34,768 bases of DNA from Paraglomus occultum (GCA_910592205.1 CAJVPJ010000211.1:1-34768); one strand, 5' to 3'; numbered from the stretch's first letter, positions 18,501 through 30,200 are shown. Notes: generated by a model not told the origin, from the sequence alone. Numbers and translations: made by a program.

Positions 18501-20254
18501 TTACCATGATACCCATTGTGGTCTTAGTTGTTTAATCGCATAAGCGAATTCATCTATTTCATGCTGACAATCACTTTGTTCTTGCAATTGATGAGCCTTG
18601 GGCAACCATTCTCGTATCTTTTTCTGCCTCGTTTTGTGTGAGGGATGAGTGCTGAGGAATTGTGGAGGAGACTGCCGTTGTAAACGATCCATCCTTTCCC
18701 AAAGACGCGTTGCTTCCGCAGGATCATAACATGCCTGAGCCATTAGATAAAGACCAATTTCGTCGGCTTCCACTTCCATCTTGCGCGAAAATGGCATCCT
18801 GAGTGAAAAAATGAGTGAGTGAGTGAAGGAGCGAGACGAGTTAAGAACAATATATTGGTAGAAATGTTCTTATTTACAGAATTCCAATTTCCAACAAAAG
18901 CCTGTTTAAAAGACTGGGATCAATAAAGATGCTGGACAATATCTGAATCCATAGCAAGATCTTTACATATGAGAGTTTTTCAGCATTGTGTCTAGCAACC
19001 TGATGAGCAATCTACGATATAATAAAAAAGTGTAGTTAATGTCAACACCTTCCCCTTTCCATCTCCATTTCGTCCGCGGACTGATTTAGCATCTGACCTC
19101 ATGTCCAAGTACAGTAGCTAATCCATCTTCATTCTGAGTGACCGGTAATATACCAGTAAACACAAACACCTTGCCACCTGGAAGAACAAACGCATTCTTT
19201 TCATCTGAAGCAATCACATGAAATTGCCAGTTAAGATCTGTAAATAAAAAGGGAATGGGAAAGAAGGAAAGAGGGGGAGAGAGGGGGAGAGAGGGGGAGA
19301 GAGGGGAGGGAGAGAAAGGGCGTTTATATCGTTTAAATGAGCCAAAAAAATTAATTAAATCATGCTTATTAACTACGGGACACGTTGCCACCGCCTTTGA
19401 ATATCAATTATACAAGACGATCAATTGTTTTTTTATATCGTCATGCCTATATATCAATAGAAATACAAACGTTGAATCGGCGAAACTTTTATAATCTTTT
19501 CAGCCACTTTCTTGACAATTTTTGAATCAGGATGCCACGCCGGTAATATCCTATGCCCGAATTTGTGCATGACCTCTTTATACGCCTGCTGAGCCATGTA
19601 TTCTTCCTGTTTGGACGACACGCTCATGAACCGTCTTCTCCCGGTTATGGGAACATCCTCGAGGTGAGATACGTAGTAGTACCCGAAAAATCCGCCAAAC
19701 ACGCCAACGTACATCCAAAAGATGCGTTTGCGGTATATCGGAACGGCTGATGAAAATCGTTCGTATCCTGAATATGGCGGAAGGCGTGATCGTGATGGTG
19801 GTGGTGGAGGTCTAAGCGTGTAGAGTGATCGAGTGGACGTGGTAGGGGTGGTGGAGGAGGAGGAGGTTGTGGATGGAGCAGTACGAGCGATAACCGATAC
19901 GCATTTTGAGAATCTCGTTTGTGGATAATGATAGAGTGATGATGATAATGCGGGAGAGGCACGAGACAACGAGGTTGAGAATGCTCGCGGGAAGGGTGGT
20001 GATTGAGTGAACGGTATCGCGTTGGTTGCTCGGCGGGCGATTGTTAATACTACGGATGATAATGATGATGATGATACTGTAGTCGTTATTGTCCTTGCCG
20101 TCGCTATTGTTGCTATAGTTGTCGTTGTCCTTGCCGTCGCTATTGTCGCTGTCGTTGTCCTTGTCTTTATAGATGGAACTGTATATTGTGAATACGATTT
20201 GATATGATATGCATTTCTCCTTATGCCATTTGTGAAGCGGAAAGCAAAAGCCAT
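18501..20254 (-). CDS. OMA1: Mitochondrial M48 metalloprotease OMA1, 4 exons
   Basis: Exons 20254-19471, 19237-19098, 19011-18878 and 18798-18501 join in frame to 451 aa. Introns are 233, 86 and 79 bp. The N-terminus (MAFAFRFTNGIRRNAYHIKS) is Arg-rich and acid-free, like a mitochondrial presequence, and is followed by a Thr/Ser/Ala low-complexity region. A transmembrane segment (about 175-195, IFWMYVGVFGGFFGYYY) is followed by the 'GRRRFM' and 'EEYMAQQAYKEVM' blocks of OMA1. The core reads ASDEKNAFVLPGGKVFVFTGIL. The zinc motif H307-E-I-A-H311 is split by intron 2. The third ligand lies in M-E-V-E363-A-D. The protein ends with the 'STHPSHKTR' block typical of M48. OMA1 is an inner-membrane stress-activated protease; in fungi it helps clear misfolded membrane proteins, and in animals it also cleaves OPA1. 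All catalytic residues are present, so it is probably functional. Confidence 0.92.
19270..19312. repeat. Purine microsatellite in OMA1 intron 1
   Basis: A run of GAGAGGGGGA-type units, about 10 bp period with roughly four copies. It is purine-only on the + strand and lies wholly inside intron 1 of OMA1. On the transcribed sense it is a C/T-rich tract near the acceptor (19238), where it may act as an extended polypyrimidine tract. Confidence 0.85.
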
Positions 20255-21057
20255 GATTTACACATTTTAAGCAAACCCCCTTCCAAATTATTTTTAGTGC
20301 CTAGGCCTCCATCCTGGTAAAAAAAAAAGGATATGGAAATAAAAACATGCGCTGCCGTTGATCATCAGGTTTGGTTCCCATAATAGTTGGTATCGAAATT
20401 TGCTATTTAAGGTTATCAACACGTGCATACCAAGAGGGAATTCTCTGTCTTGAGAATGTTGGTAACGTACATTCATCTACGAGAAGCTAGCTAGCGATGA
20501 CTGCCTGGTGTTGTTTGTATGATTCGCAACAAGGTAGGCCACTGGTCACCCAATTTAACATAGCATCAGCATCTAAAGGTTAATTTTACAAGATTTATCT
20601 CTCAATTTAATAAATATATATATGCTCTGCTTCCAGTCCATTACAAAACGGATCCAGATTAGAGCAAATCTATAAGATACATAACAGAAAAAGCAAGTTT
20701 GAAAGCTAATTCTTGGATAAAACCGAAAGCTACAAGTAATTAATCCTTTTATAACTAAACTGCGATGGTGGGTTTCAAATCTATTGTAAGGTAGCAATCT
20801 GCAAACTTGGACCTTGTAAGTCACTGCTAGGACACAGGTTACTTCTAATGAAGGAAAAAAAAGCTAACATTCCAGTATACCTGTTGATTTACGATGAGAG
20901 AGAGAGAGATGGGGGGTAGGGGGTGGATTGAAAGCGTAAAACCTAAATTAGATAAGCTGTTGTATTTGTTATTACAATTATATAAGAAGATTACATCTTT
21001 TTTGATTTTCTAAACTCCATTGTTCAATAAAAAGCTTCAGAACTGACATCTGATTTG
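20255..21057. other. Intergenic, no gene recognised
   Basis: OMA1 upstream region (including its promoter) and the 3' flank of the Nudix gene. It contains a short GA run at about 20898-20910. No coding signal was seen. Confidence 0.45.
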
Positions 21058-22036
21058 TCAACATCCTATAGATGCGGTAGTGTTCTGGTTCGACGGCGGC
21101 GCAAGCGAACATTGTTTCAATACGTCTCGCATGTACGGCTCTCCAATCATCTTTACTGCCTCTTCGTAAGCGAACTAAGTAACGTTGAATAAAGGGTATT
21201 CGAAACGGTTAGTACAGCACACAACTTTCACCCAACGCAACGCAAATTTATCCCATCTACTTTGACAGATATCTATTTACCCATGCTCTGTTTCTCTCTT
21301 GCATTTCAGGCCACTTGTCTTCTACAGAATCAACCTCCATTTCGAAAAAGAGAAACATCTTTTTTGGACAACCGGTGGCGTTGTTTATTGTGAGGGAATC
21401 CCATTGTCCTAGGAAATGTGTTACTCTTCCTTTTGCCCCGGCTGCCAATAATGACGGACGGAAAAGAAAAACGAAAGACGATAAGAAGGATGACAAATTG
21501 AACGAGTATTTCGATAGAGTAATCGGGACTATGTCCCCCCTCAGTGACGGAGGTTGTACCGTACCTTCTTCATAAGTCTCTCTCACCGCTGCTTCTTGTT
21601 GCGATTCGTCATTTTCCCAACCACCCTTTGGCTATTCAATTAAAGGATATAAATATATGCTTTAATATTAGTTCGACTGCATGCACAAGATTAAGAAATT
21701 AAATTAATTTTTCATTTGAAATTCAAACATATACTTTCTGGGCTCCTTAAAAATCTTTATCCCAACCCCCTTAAAACAATCTTAATTACAAACGCTTACC
21801 AACACCCAACCACTCTTCTTTCGTTGAGTTACTAGTAAGACTTGTCTTGTTTGCTTGTTTACTGGCACACATCCCGCAACCTAGATAAATGAACGATTTA
21901 TTCCGATCAATGGAACGGTTTCATCACTGAAAAAAAGTTGGAATTTTTCCACTACCTGCCGTGTCTTTCCTTCGGTATATCTTTGTTTTTCTCTACCTGT
22001 TCTCGCTTCCATTAGAATTACAGCAACGTCACGCAT
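21058..22036 (-). CDS. Nudix hydrolase, diphosphoinositol polyphosphate phosphatase type, 5 exons
   Basis: Exons 22036-21956, 21880-21800, 21631-21565, 21441-21281 and 21174-21058 join to 168 aa, with introns of 75, 168, 123 and 106 bp. The Nudix box G-x5-E-x7-R-E-x-x-E-E-x-G runs from G57 (PKGGWENDES) through R71-E72-T-Y-E75-E76-A-G78 and is completed only after removing the 123-bp intron inside 'EEA'. Preceding VAGCVPVN and the following GRVTHFLGQWDS, MFLFFEMEVD and KWPEMQERNRAW are the usual blocks of the DIPP/Aps1/Ddp1 branch. These enzymes hydrolyse inositol pyrophosphates and diadenosine polyphosphates (Ap5A/Ap6A) in the cytosol or nucleus. The start is the ATG directly after an in-frame TAA; M9 is an alternative. 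A TTTCAG at about 22083 suggests a 5'-UTR intron. All catalytic glutamates are present. Confidence 0.9.
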
Positions 22037-24099
22037 TTATCGGTGGCAATTAACGAGATTAATGGAGTAGACTCTTCCGGTCTGAAAGAAAAAAAGAGTG
22101 GTTTAATATTTATCGCCATGTTTCAGTAACACAATATGCAAGGACATTGCATTGCGTGGCTGCTGTGGCTAAAAGTACGGCGAATAGAAAGTAACCAAAT
22201 AAAGAAATATACATTGTTCTTTCGACACGATTGTAGAATTCGGAGAAACAAACGATGTTTAAAAATGCAAGGATTTTCGATAAAAAATGATAATAATAAG
22301 AATGGACATATTTATAGCACAGCCCAATAGATGTCGGGTTGTGAGAAACATGTTGTACGGCAGAGCCCGATTGAGGAGAATGCCGAGATAATTACCAAAT
22401 ATGTATATTGTGTGCTGTTCCGTATCAAAAGTCACACAGATCTTTACGAATGTCGGTCGGAATATTATTCGTTATTGGACGATTTTGTATATTGTAATAA
22501 GAACGCTTTTTAAGACTTATGCTACAAGTCGGGATATGGCAATCGGTGGTTACCCGGCGGAATCCATTTTATTCAAGACGCACCCGCAGACTATGTTAAA
22601 CAAAAATAACCAATCATTACTATTACGGTTATGTCTGTAGATAATAATTATACCGATATAGATGTAGATTAGAATGTTACAGTCTTTGTTTTCTGTTGAT
22701 TGGACCTGTGACGAACAGGTGTCGAAAAACTAGTTAATTATATTTAAGATAAATAATGTAAATACAATAACAAACGGAAGTGTGTGCGACGTAAACAATT
22801 TACATGTTACCGTTACGCCACCTTTCAGGAAAAATTCTTGCTAAAAAGCCGAAATGCCAAACTTTTTGCTGATGCAGCGTAAAGCAACTCAATAGCGTTA
22901 CTTACTATTTAAAACAACTTGCGCAGCAATTAAAATATGCGCCCCTGACAATACACAAACAATGCTGGCACTCTGCAAATAAGTCGATCAACGCCCAAGG
23001 TTTGCTGTGCAAAATGAATTAATACATGCATAGATGTGTGGAAACAAGGAATTCGCATACTAATACGGAATACAGATGTTTACAGTACAGTATTGCTTTG
23101 TCTAAACCTGATATTAGTAACAAGCAGTAAAACATTGTATCATTGCATATCGATTCAAAGCGCAGTATATTGTGCAGTTTGAATTTGATCAACAGGCGCC
23201 ATGTACGTATGTCATAGCCTCAATATCACCATTCTGCGTCTCATATAAAAACCAAATCTTATAGTAATAACAAAAGTAAAGTAGTAAATAAATATTATAT
23301 TATAATTTAGAGGTATTATTATTGGGTGTAAAAACGTTTAACCCTGTAAAAACTGCGTAAATTATGGGTAACATTATAATATTTTATCATATTAATACAT
23401 GTTTCTTTTTCTTATCTCCTGGTCCAATAAAGCCGCAATATTTATAATTCTTTATCTGGGTTTATATAATTATCTCAAGATTCCAAAATAGTTACACGAA
23501 CGCCACTGCGAATATGCATGCTGATCTAGAAATCTCCATAAAGCACGAAATATATTATCGCCATACGATGGATTACATCCATGTTATTAAATAAGGAATA
23601 ATACTGGACAAAGCCAAACGCCCATTGAATGTAATCTCACTCTTTAGCTAGTGAATCGAACTCAACAACGACGATTTGTACAAGCAAGAACTTCAATCGA
23701 ACTAGCTATTGTCAGACTCTGTAATTGGTCGATTGTTATCCAAAAATTTACAGTCAATAGAATGTTCGTTTTTTATGTAATTGGCTTATGCACTGGTCCT
23801 CACGAAAAATCTCAACTTGTTAATCGACTGAATTAAATTTCGTGTTATATTTTTGACACAATTTCAATTTTTATTATAATTAACTGTATATTGGTAACAG
23901 CAGTTTTCGTGATACAATATTGCGTTATACAGTTGCACTTGTTGGATAAAAGTGATATAATAATACTAAATATTTAATTCAATTTTATTCTAAAAATGCA
24001 ATACCACTATTATTAATTATCGTTACTCACTATATTTGTATCAACAGTCTCGTTGCTCTTGTTTCCGTCAATAGAAGGTAAAGTCTATTAAAGATTTGC
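22037..24099. other. 2.1 kb intergenic, no gene recognised
   Basis: AT-rich sequence from the Nudix promoter to the Tc1-like relic. Open frames at 22136-22640 and 23651-23836 carry no recognisable motif and no splice-joined continuation. This marks the right boundary of the gene-dense core island. Confidence 0.45.
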
Positions 24100-24530
24100 C
24101 ACAAATTGTTTAGAATTAATTCCATGCTACTGTGGTCGCCATATGCTACTCAAAGTGCCCAAAGTCACACCTATGCTAACCACCAATCACAAAGGAAGGG
24201 GGTGGAATGGGCAAAGGCTCACCTTAACAATGACTGGAAATGGACATTATTTTCGAACGAGACGGCTTTTCAGCTCTTCGATCCCATGCCAAAAGACTGA
24301 ACAAAAATAATGGCATGGGGTGGTTTCTCTGTCAAAAGAAAGCAAGTTTGTTTTGTTCTCGACAAATAAATCTTACGTAAATATTATCAGCAGGCATGTC
24401 CCAGAGATTAATAGTATGCTTGGAAATGATTGGCGCGACAATGATTCCAAGCATACTAGTCGAATAGCCTACTTTCAAGAAAATGTTCTGGTGATGTTGG
24501 AATGGTCGTCTAATTTGACTATGTGTTTAT
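24100..24530 (+). mobile_element. Tc1-like (DD34E type) transposase relic
   Basis: Fragments line up in order with Tc1 transposases: PMLTTNHKGR, then in the next frame RKGVEWAKAHLNNDWKWTLF and SNETAFQLF (first catalytic block, Asp changed to Asn). After a deletion and an in-frame TGA come TKIMAWGGFSVK, then INSMLGNDWRDNDSKHTSRI (second catalytic block, DND kept) and VLVMLEWSSNL (family 'DWPSNSPDLNPIE'; the last acidic residue is lost). Frameshifts, stops and lost catalytic residues make it dead. No terminal inverted repeats were identified. Confidence 0.75.
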
Positions 24531-24620
24531 TTTTATTCGCGGTCAGAAACCATATCAAGTGCTTATAATTATTTCTTAAGTTTATGGAGTGACACGAAAC
24601 CCAAACAGAAGATACAGGCA

Positions 24621-25190
24621 GATAATGCAAGTGGATCAAATCCAATCGTGCGAGGTGTTTCACCCTTTATTGCCCCTACAGAATATGTAAATAGATAAAA
24701 ATAGCTTAAATTGGGCTTTAGCGATCACCTTGCTATGAATAAAAGTTCCTCGCAATCCACCCTTTATTGCACCGGACGTCTTCCACACTTACAAATTCAC
24801 TCAGAAACAGACGTGTATACTTTTTGGTATTGTTATGTATGTGATGACCACCTTTTAGAAATAAGCAATTCGATAGAAGTTTAGTATGCGACATTATGGG
24901 TGGACTATGATCATCTCGATGCCTGATTCAGCGCGAGAAGAATACAAGAGACTTGCCCAGTGGTGTTGTGAGGCTGATCCCGACGAACGCCCAGGTGCAG
25001 CGACAATCTGGTCTAATATTTTCGATCTTAAACCACCTTATTTGTCAGGACGCTTCTAACAGTAATGCGTGGAATGTTCTTTACCCAATGTACAACCCTT
25101 ATCACGTCTCGAGAAGGAGGGTAAATACTCTGAGATTGCCCAAACCAAGATTTGGATTCACGTGCATGTATGACGGCAGCAATTGAATTG
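24621..25190 (+). pseudogene. TKL-like kinase C-lobe pseudogene
   Basis: In several frames the + strand encodes the later half of a Rhizophagus-type TKL kinase: NASGSNPIVRGVSPFIAP (activation loop to APE), YKFTQK...LFGIVMYVMTT ('SDIYSFGIVMY'), SAREEYKRLAQWCCEADPDE then RPGAATIW, and a tail PLSRLEKEGKYSE. The PFIAP segment occurs twice (about 24661 and 24758), about 100 bp apart. Stops and frameshifts interrupt it. The N-lobe and catalytic loop are missing, possibly because of the Tc1-like insertion directly upstream. It sits about 2 kb upstream of the second Sel1 gene, on the same strand. Confidence 0.72.
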
Positions 25191-26289
25191 GGTTTCGCGA
25201 TTATGTTACCGTTGTATTAGATGAAGTCAATTTACATATTGCCCTCGACTATTGTCTTGTCATTTTAGTGACTCAAATTTTAATAAAACGTCTTTATTCA
25301 AATACTACAATATGTCCTAATGAGTTAATAAGATTCCGACGTCGATGTGGGATGAAGGATGGATTCCAGTATTTTAAATATCGAGAACCAACAAATTAAT
25401 TTTATTTCAGTATAATTAGCTTGAACAGTTTAGGCAAAGACGTTTTGCAACGGAAATAGTATTATTGCTAGGGTAATTAACTTGTCCTCGCAGAGGCTCT
25501 GGGCTTAACTAGGAGCGTCACTTTGTTGTATCACACATTTGTTTACCGTAGAGTCAGACTCATTAACACGGTTACGATATCGGGTTTCGATATTGATATA
25601 AATAGTAAATCATTGTATGATTTGGGCAGATTGTTAGCTGGTATTAATCTATATGTTATAATATTGATATTGACTGTTATCTGTTTATCGGTTCTGCGAA
25701 ATCTATATATATCAAATATCATGCATTATTGCTCTTACGAGAACTTTAAATTGTACGAAAATTGAAAAAAATATCGATTTTTTGCGAGTTATGTAGAATC
25801 GCTTTCTCCTATGCAGTTACCGATTTACGTAATGCATTCCTGATCAATTGAACCCTTGTTATTCATGTGTCTATAGATAGTATTATTGGGTTTGTTTATT
25901 CGAGGCGCAAACGGAACTCTTTTCTTCTTTTTGTAGAATAGTGGTATAATTCAAATTTGCCTGCCAACCGTTGTACGTCGTCCATTATGTAATCATTTGA
26001 CAGCGATATGCTTCAAGCAGAATGACAAGCTCTACTTGCTTCATATCTATAATGATGTCATCGCTTGTCTGGATCTTTCATTATTCTTGAAGGTATATAC
26101 CTTTTTCGTATTAGGGCTAAGTATTTTGTGGGGCGCAAATCTCCAAGGAAAATAAGCAACGCCCGAACATAATCAACACCTGTTTTACATAAGTTCCGAA
26201 AATAAACAACACTTCAGAATAAATAATTTACCTGGTTATTTTATTACAAGTTCTTTTAAGATTTTTAATATTTTGTTTCTAATTGTTAT
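25191..26289. other. Intergenic with one orphan exon-like segment
   Basis: No complete gene. The segment 25937-26092 (+) is open for 52 codons between a good acceptor (TTTTTGTAG) and a donor (AAG/GTATAT), phase 0 on both sides. It reads with protein-like composition (NSGIIQICLPTVVRRPLCNH, then KLYLLHIYNDVIACLDL). No matching neighbour exons were found. It may be a relic of an unknown gene. Confidence 0.3.
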
Positions 26290-26299
26290 ATAGGTCACT

Positions 26300-26600
26300 G
26301 CAAGACCCTGTTTTCTTTTTTATAGTCAAGCTTTTCTCTGCTTCTGGAGATAAGGCTTTTCTACCAGAACCACTGCTTACTTTTCTCTTTTGTTTCGCTT
26401 GTCTATTTAAACTTTCTCTTACCCATCGACTTAACATACTACAATGTCAAAGCGTCTTGCTACTTGGTTATTGCCATGGTTTTTGCATAGTAATAGTAAT
26501 AGGCAATAACCTCCTTTTCACGTGAGACTGAGTATGAATTTCGTGTTCGTTTTACTAATTGGGTCTTACGTTTAATAATGTTAAAAACGCTTCTCTGTTT
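26300..26600 (-). mobile_element. Pogo/CENP-B-HTH-type transposase relic (N-terminal part)
   Basis: The minus strand reads KRTRNSYSVSREKEVIAYYY, then after a frameshift HGNNQVARRFDIVV, a stop, and after another shift LSRWVRESLNRQAKQKR, SSGSGRKALSPEAEKSL. This order (helix 1, 'G-N-x-x-A-A-R-x-F', 'R-W', 'G-x-G-R-K-x-x-x-P-x-x-E') is the Psq/CENP-B DNA-binding domain found at the N-terminus of pogo-type DDE transposases and derived fungal proteins. Two frameshifts and a stop show decay. The DDE catalytic part is absent. Confidence 0.65.
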
Positions 26601-26645
26601 TGTCATTGTATAGAAGAATGGATGTAGATTTAGCGTATGAAATTC

Positions 26646-26675
26646 TATCAACATGAATCATGATTCATGTTGATA
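26646..26675. repeat. 30-bp perfect palindrome
   Basis: The left arm TATCAACATGAATCA is followed immediately, with no spacer, by its exact reverse complement. It lies about 45 bp beyond the proximal end of the pogo-like relic. It could be a joined pair of terminal inverted repeats, a hairpin-forming site or a dimer-binding site (the arms contain TGATTCA, close to bZIP sites). Confidence 0.9.
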
Positions 26676-27207
26676 AAACTTCATTTTGTTGCGGTATTTT
26701 GTGTTACGCTATCACATGTATCGAAAACAAAGTCGTCGGTTCAGTGGATAATGTTACATACTGTGTGTTGAAATACAGTTATTGAGTTATTACAAATAAC
26801 ACGAATACCTTAATACGAATAGCTCATTTGTCTTTCATAATCGAACGGAAGGGTAACAAAATGACTATTAATATCAAAATGCAATGCAAACATGTCGTTT
26901 TGTTAGCATCTTGACACAAATTTGGTCTCACAATGAACGGAAATGTAACCCAGCTTCCTTGTATATCGTGATGAGACATCCATATTTTCAATGGTGTATT
27001 ATTAAGTGATCCAAATTTTCTGCAAAGCACTCTATTACGAAAAATTTATTTATAATAGTATCGTCGCACACATACCAGCAATAATGTGACACATTCGTAG
27101 TTTGAACCCCAAATAGGAATAAGCAAGAATCGGCAACGACTCGACTCATAAAACGCAATTACAATGTAGAAAATACTCCCTCGCTTATTCACCAAACACT
27201 GACCGTG
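26676..27207. other. Upstream region of Sel1 gene 2
   Basis: No gene recognised. The last ~40 bases before the start codon resemble those before the Sel1 gene at 4388. The GTG at 27205 directly before the ATG extends the open frame by one codon but is not a plausible fungal start. Confidence 0.45.
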
Positions 27208-30200
27208 ATGGGTTCTAGCTCAACAGCCGCCGGCTACGTATCAGACAACGTTCTCACAGCGAGTACCTCTTCTATTACCATGTCATCTTCTGCGTCAACA
27301 CCAACCAGTTCTATAACTCAAGGCACTTTTCCTAAGATTATACTTCAATTAATGGAACAAGGGCTTATGTCAGCGGATGAGCAAATAACAGAATTGTTAA
27401 TAAACTTGCAATATTCTCAGAATATTTACGCGCTTAAATACATTCTCGAACATAAAGGGGATTCTGTCTCAGTAGAGGTACTAAACACGGCGTTGAAAAG
27501 TTTATGTTCTCAAGAATTTGACGATGTGTTTTCAGTGGAAACAGCTATTAAATTGGAATGGCAGTTACGCATTATTGTAACTATACTGGAACAGATGTAT
27601 CGTAAGGGGTGTCAATTTACAGGTCATTTTCTTGATGGTATTCGAAAATCCATTTCTACTTATAAAAATACACATGCAATGATTAAACAACATGGTGGAG
27701 AAATATGGAAAATTAAGCTTGCAGGATCTACTGAATCAGACAAAACCATCAAGAGCTTTAAATGTAATTACAATGTTGACTACCTTCTCACACTCATTAA
27801 GAATACTTTAAATAGTACTTGCAACGAAAAAACCCAGTACCAGACACGTATTGATCGTGCTATTGCAGCATTAAAAGGTTTACTTGTTGTAGTCCCTGGA
27901 TTGGCTAAAGTTGGGATTAAACTAATTACAGGCGTTGACATCCCTCTTAGTAAATGTGACATAGGAAGATCCTGGAGGCATTTTAAAGAAGCTTGTCATA
28001 TTGAACCCTCAGGCAAGCCTTGGTATACAACCTGGAGACAACTCATAATATTACAAGATAGTCTTGATGAATGGTATCAACAAAAAGAGTCTAACATTTC
28101 AATGAGCTTTAAAGAAAGAGTGCTTCTTGAGTATCTCTGGTATAATATCAGTTTATGCTACTCTGAAAATGCTGCAGATAATAATAACCAGGATGTTAGT
28201 ATTAGTGATGAACTCTGGTTTGGCATTTTAGATATTATCCAACAACTTATCCAGAAAACGTTTTCTATGACTACACAATCTATTTGTTATTACATAGCAT
28301 TAGATTCATTGAATAATGCTACCAATGAATTTATTCAATTCAAATCCATTGAAGTGTTATTGAGTCTTGAGGCCAAGAACAGTGAATTGTTTGTTACAGT
28401 GCCTGATGATATTTCTGATTGCAATGAGAAGTATATACCCAAATTGGTTAGCATGTACTATTACCTGAGAGAGAAATCAGAAGTTGAATTAAATTTAATT
28501 TCAAAATACACACCAGACACATTAATGCCAACTGCTGAAGATAAGAAACAACAAGATAATAGGAAAGGGAAAGGAAAAGATGTTGAAAAAATTCCAATTG
28601 ACTATATTGCAGAAGACATGAAATGTGGTATTCTATATGATGTGGTTGGTGACTTCTATCAACTTCACTGTCAACATATTATTAGCTCAAAAGCTCTTTT
28701 ATCATTAAACAATCCAGAATGCCCTTATTGCAGGAGTGAAATTAGAAGGAATAAAGTGTATTATATGCCACAACAAACTATATACAGCAACATTAAACAG
28801 TATCTCCCAGATGCTGAGTATCAAGATATTCATAATACTTATACTGGAAGAACTGCAGATATGATGATATTTGATGAGTGTGATGACCTTAAAAAACAAA
28901 AAAATGAGAACAGAATGGGAAAATATGATAATAATAATAATAATAATAACCCAGAATCTACCTGGAGTTCAATTTGGAAATCATTGACATCACCAAATGC
29001 AGAAAAGTTGTGCCATAGAGCTAATGCTGCCTATAGAAAGAAGAAGTTTGAAAAGGCAGTTGAATTGTATCAAAAAGCTGCTGAACAAGGATATGCTCAA
29101 GCACAATATATGCTTGGTTTATGTTACAGACGTGGAACTGGAATAGAAAAAGATGAACAAAAAGCAGTTGAATGGTATCAAAAAGCAGCTGAACAAGGAG
29201 ATGTTTATGCACAACTTAATCTTGGTGTGTGTTATGAAAATGGAACTGGAATAGAAAAAGATGAACAAAAGGCAGTTGAATGGTATCAAAAAGCTGCTCA
29301 ACAAGGACATGCTCAAGCACAAAATAATCTTGGTATATGTTATGAAAATGGAACTGGAATAGAGAAAGATGAACAAAAGGCAGTTGAATGGTATCAAAAA
29401 GCTGCTCAACAAGGACATGCTCAAGCACAAAAGAATCTTGGTGTGTGTTATAGACATGGAACTGGAGTAGAAAAAGATGAGCAAAAGGCAGTTGAATGGT
29501 ATCAAAAAGCAGCTAAACAAAACAATGCTGGTGCACAATATAATCTTGGTGTGTGTTATGCAAATGGAACTGGAATAGAAAAGAATGAACAAAAGGCAGT
29601 TGAATGCTATCAAAAAGCAGCTAACCAAGGACATGCTAATGCACAATTTAATCTTGGTGTGTGTTATAGACATGGAACTGGAGTAGAAAAAGATAAACAA
29701 AAGGCAGTTGAATGGTATAAAAAAGCAGCTGAACAAGGATATGCTCAAGCACAATATAATCTTGGTGAGTGTTATGCAAATGGGATTGGGGTAGAAAAGC
29801 ATGAACAAAAGGCAGTTGAATGGTACCAAAAATCAGCAGAACAAGGATACATTCTAGCACAATTTAATCTTGGTGTGTGTTACAATAATGGAACTGGAAT
29901 AGAAAAAAATGAACAGACAGCAGTTGAATGGTATCAAAAAGCAGCTGAGCAAGGATATGCTAATGCACAATACAATCTTGGTTTATGTTATATGAATGGA
30001 ACTGGAGTAGGGGAAGATGAACAAACTGCAGTTGAATGGTATCAAAAAGCTGCTGAACAAGGGCATGCTCAAGCACAGTATAATCTTGGTTGTTGTTATA
30101 GAGACGAAATTGGAGTAGAAAAAAATGAACAAAAGACATTTGAATGGTATCAAAAAGCTGCTGTGCAAGGCGTTGCTTTTGCTCAATATAATCTTGGTGT

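Noticed and set aside
20007-20207. + strand hydrophobic frame opposite the OMA1 presequence region
   Set aside because: The Val/Ile-rich frame is the complement of Thr/Ala repeats in OMA1 exon 1.
21442-21564. In-frame 41-residue insertion after the Nudix 'EEG'
   Set aside because: It has a GTACGG donor and GGCAG acceptor; removing it restores the family sequence EEAGAKGRV, so it is an intron.
25523-25765. 80-codon hydrophobic frame as a small membrane protein
   Set aside because: AT-rich composition alone explains the Ile/Leu/Tyr content; no family resemblance or gene context.
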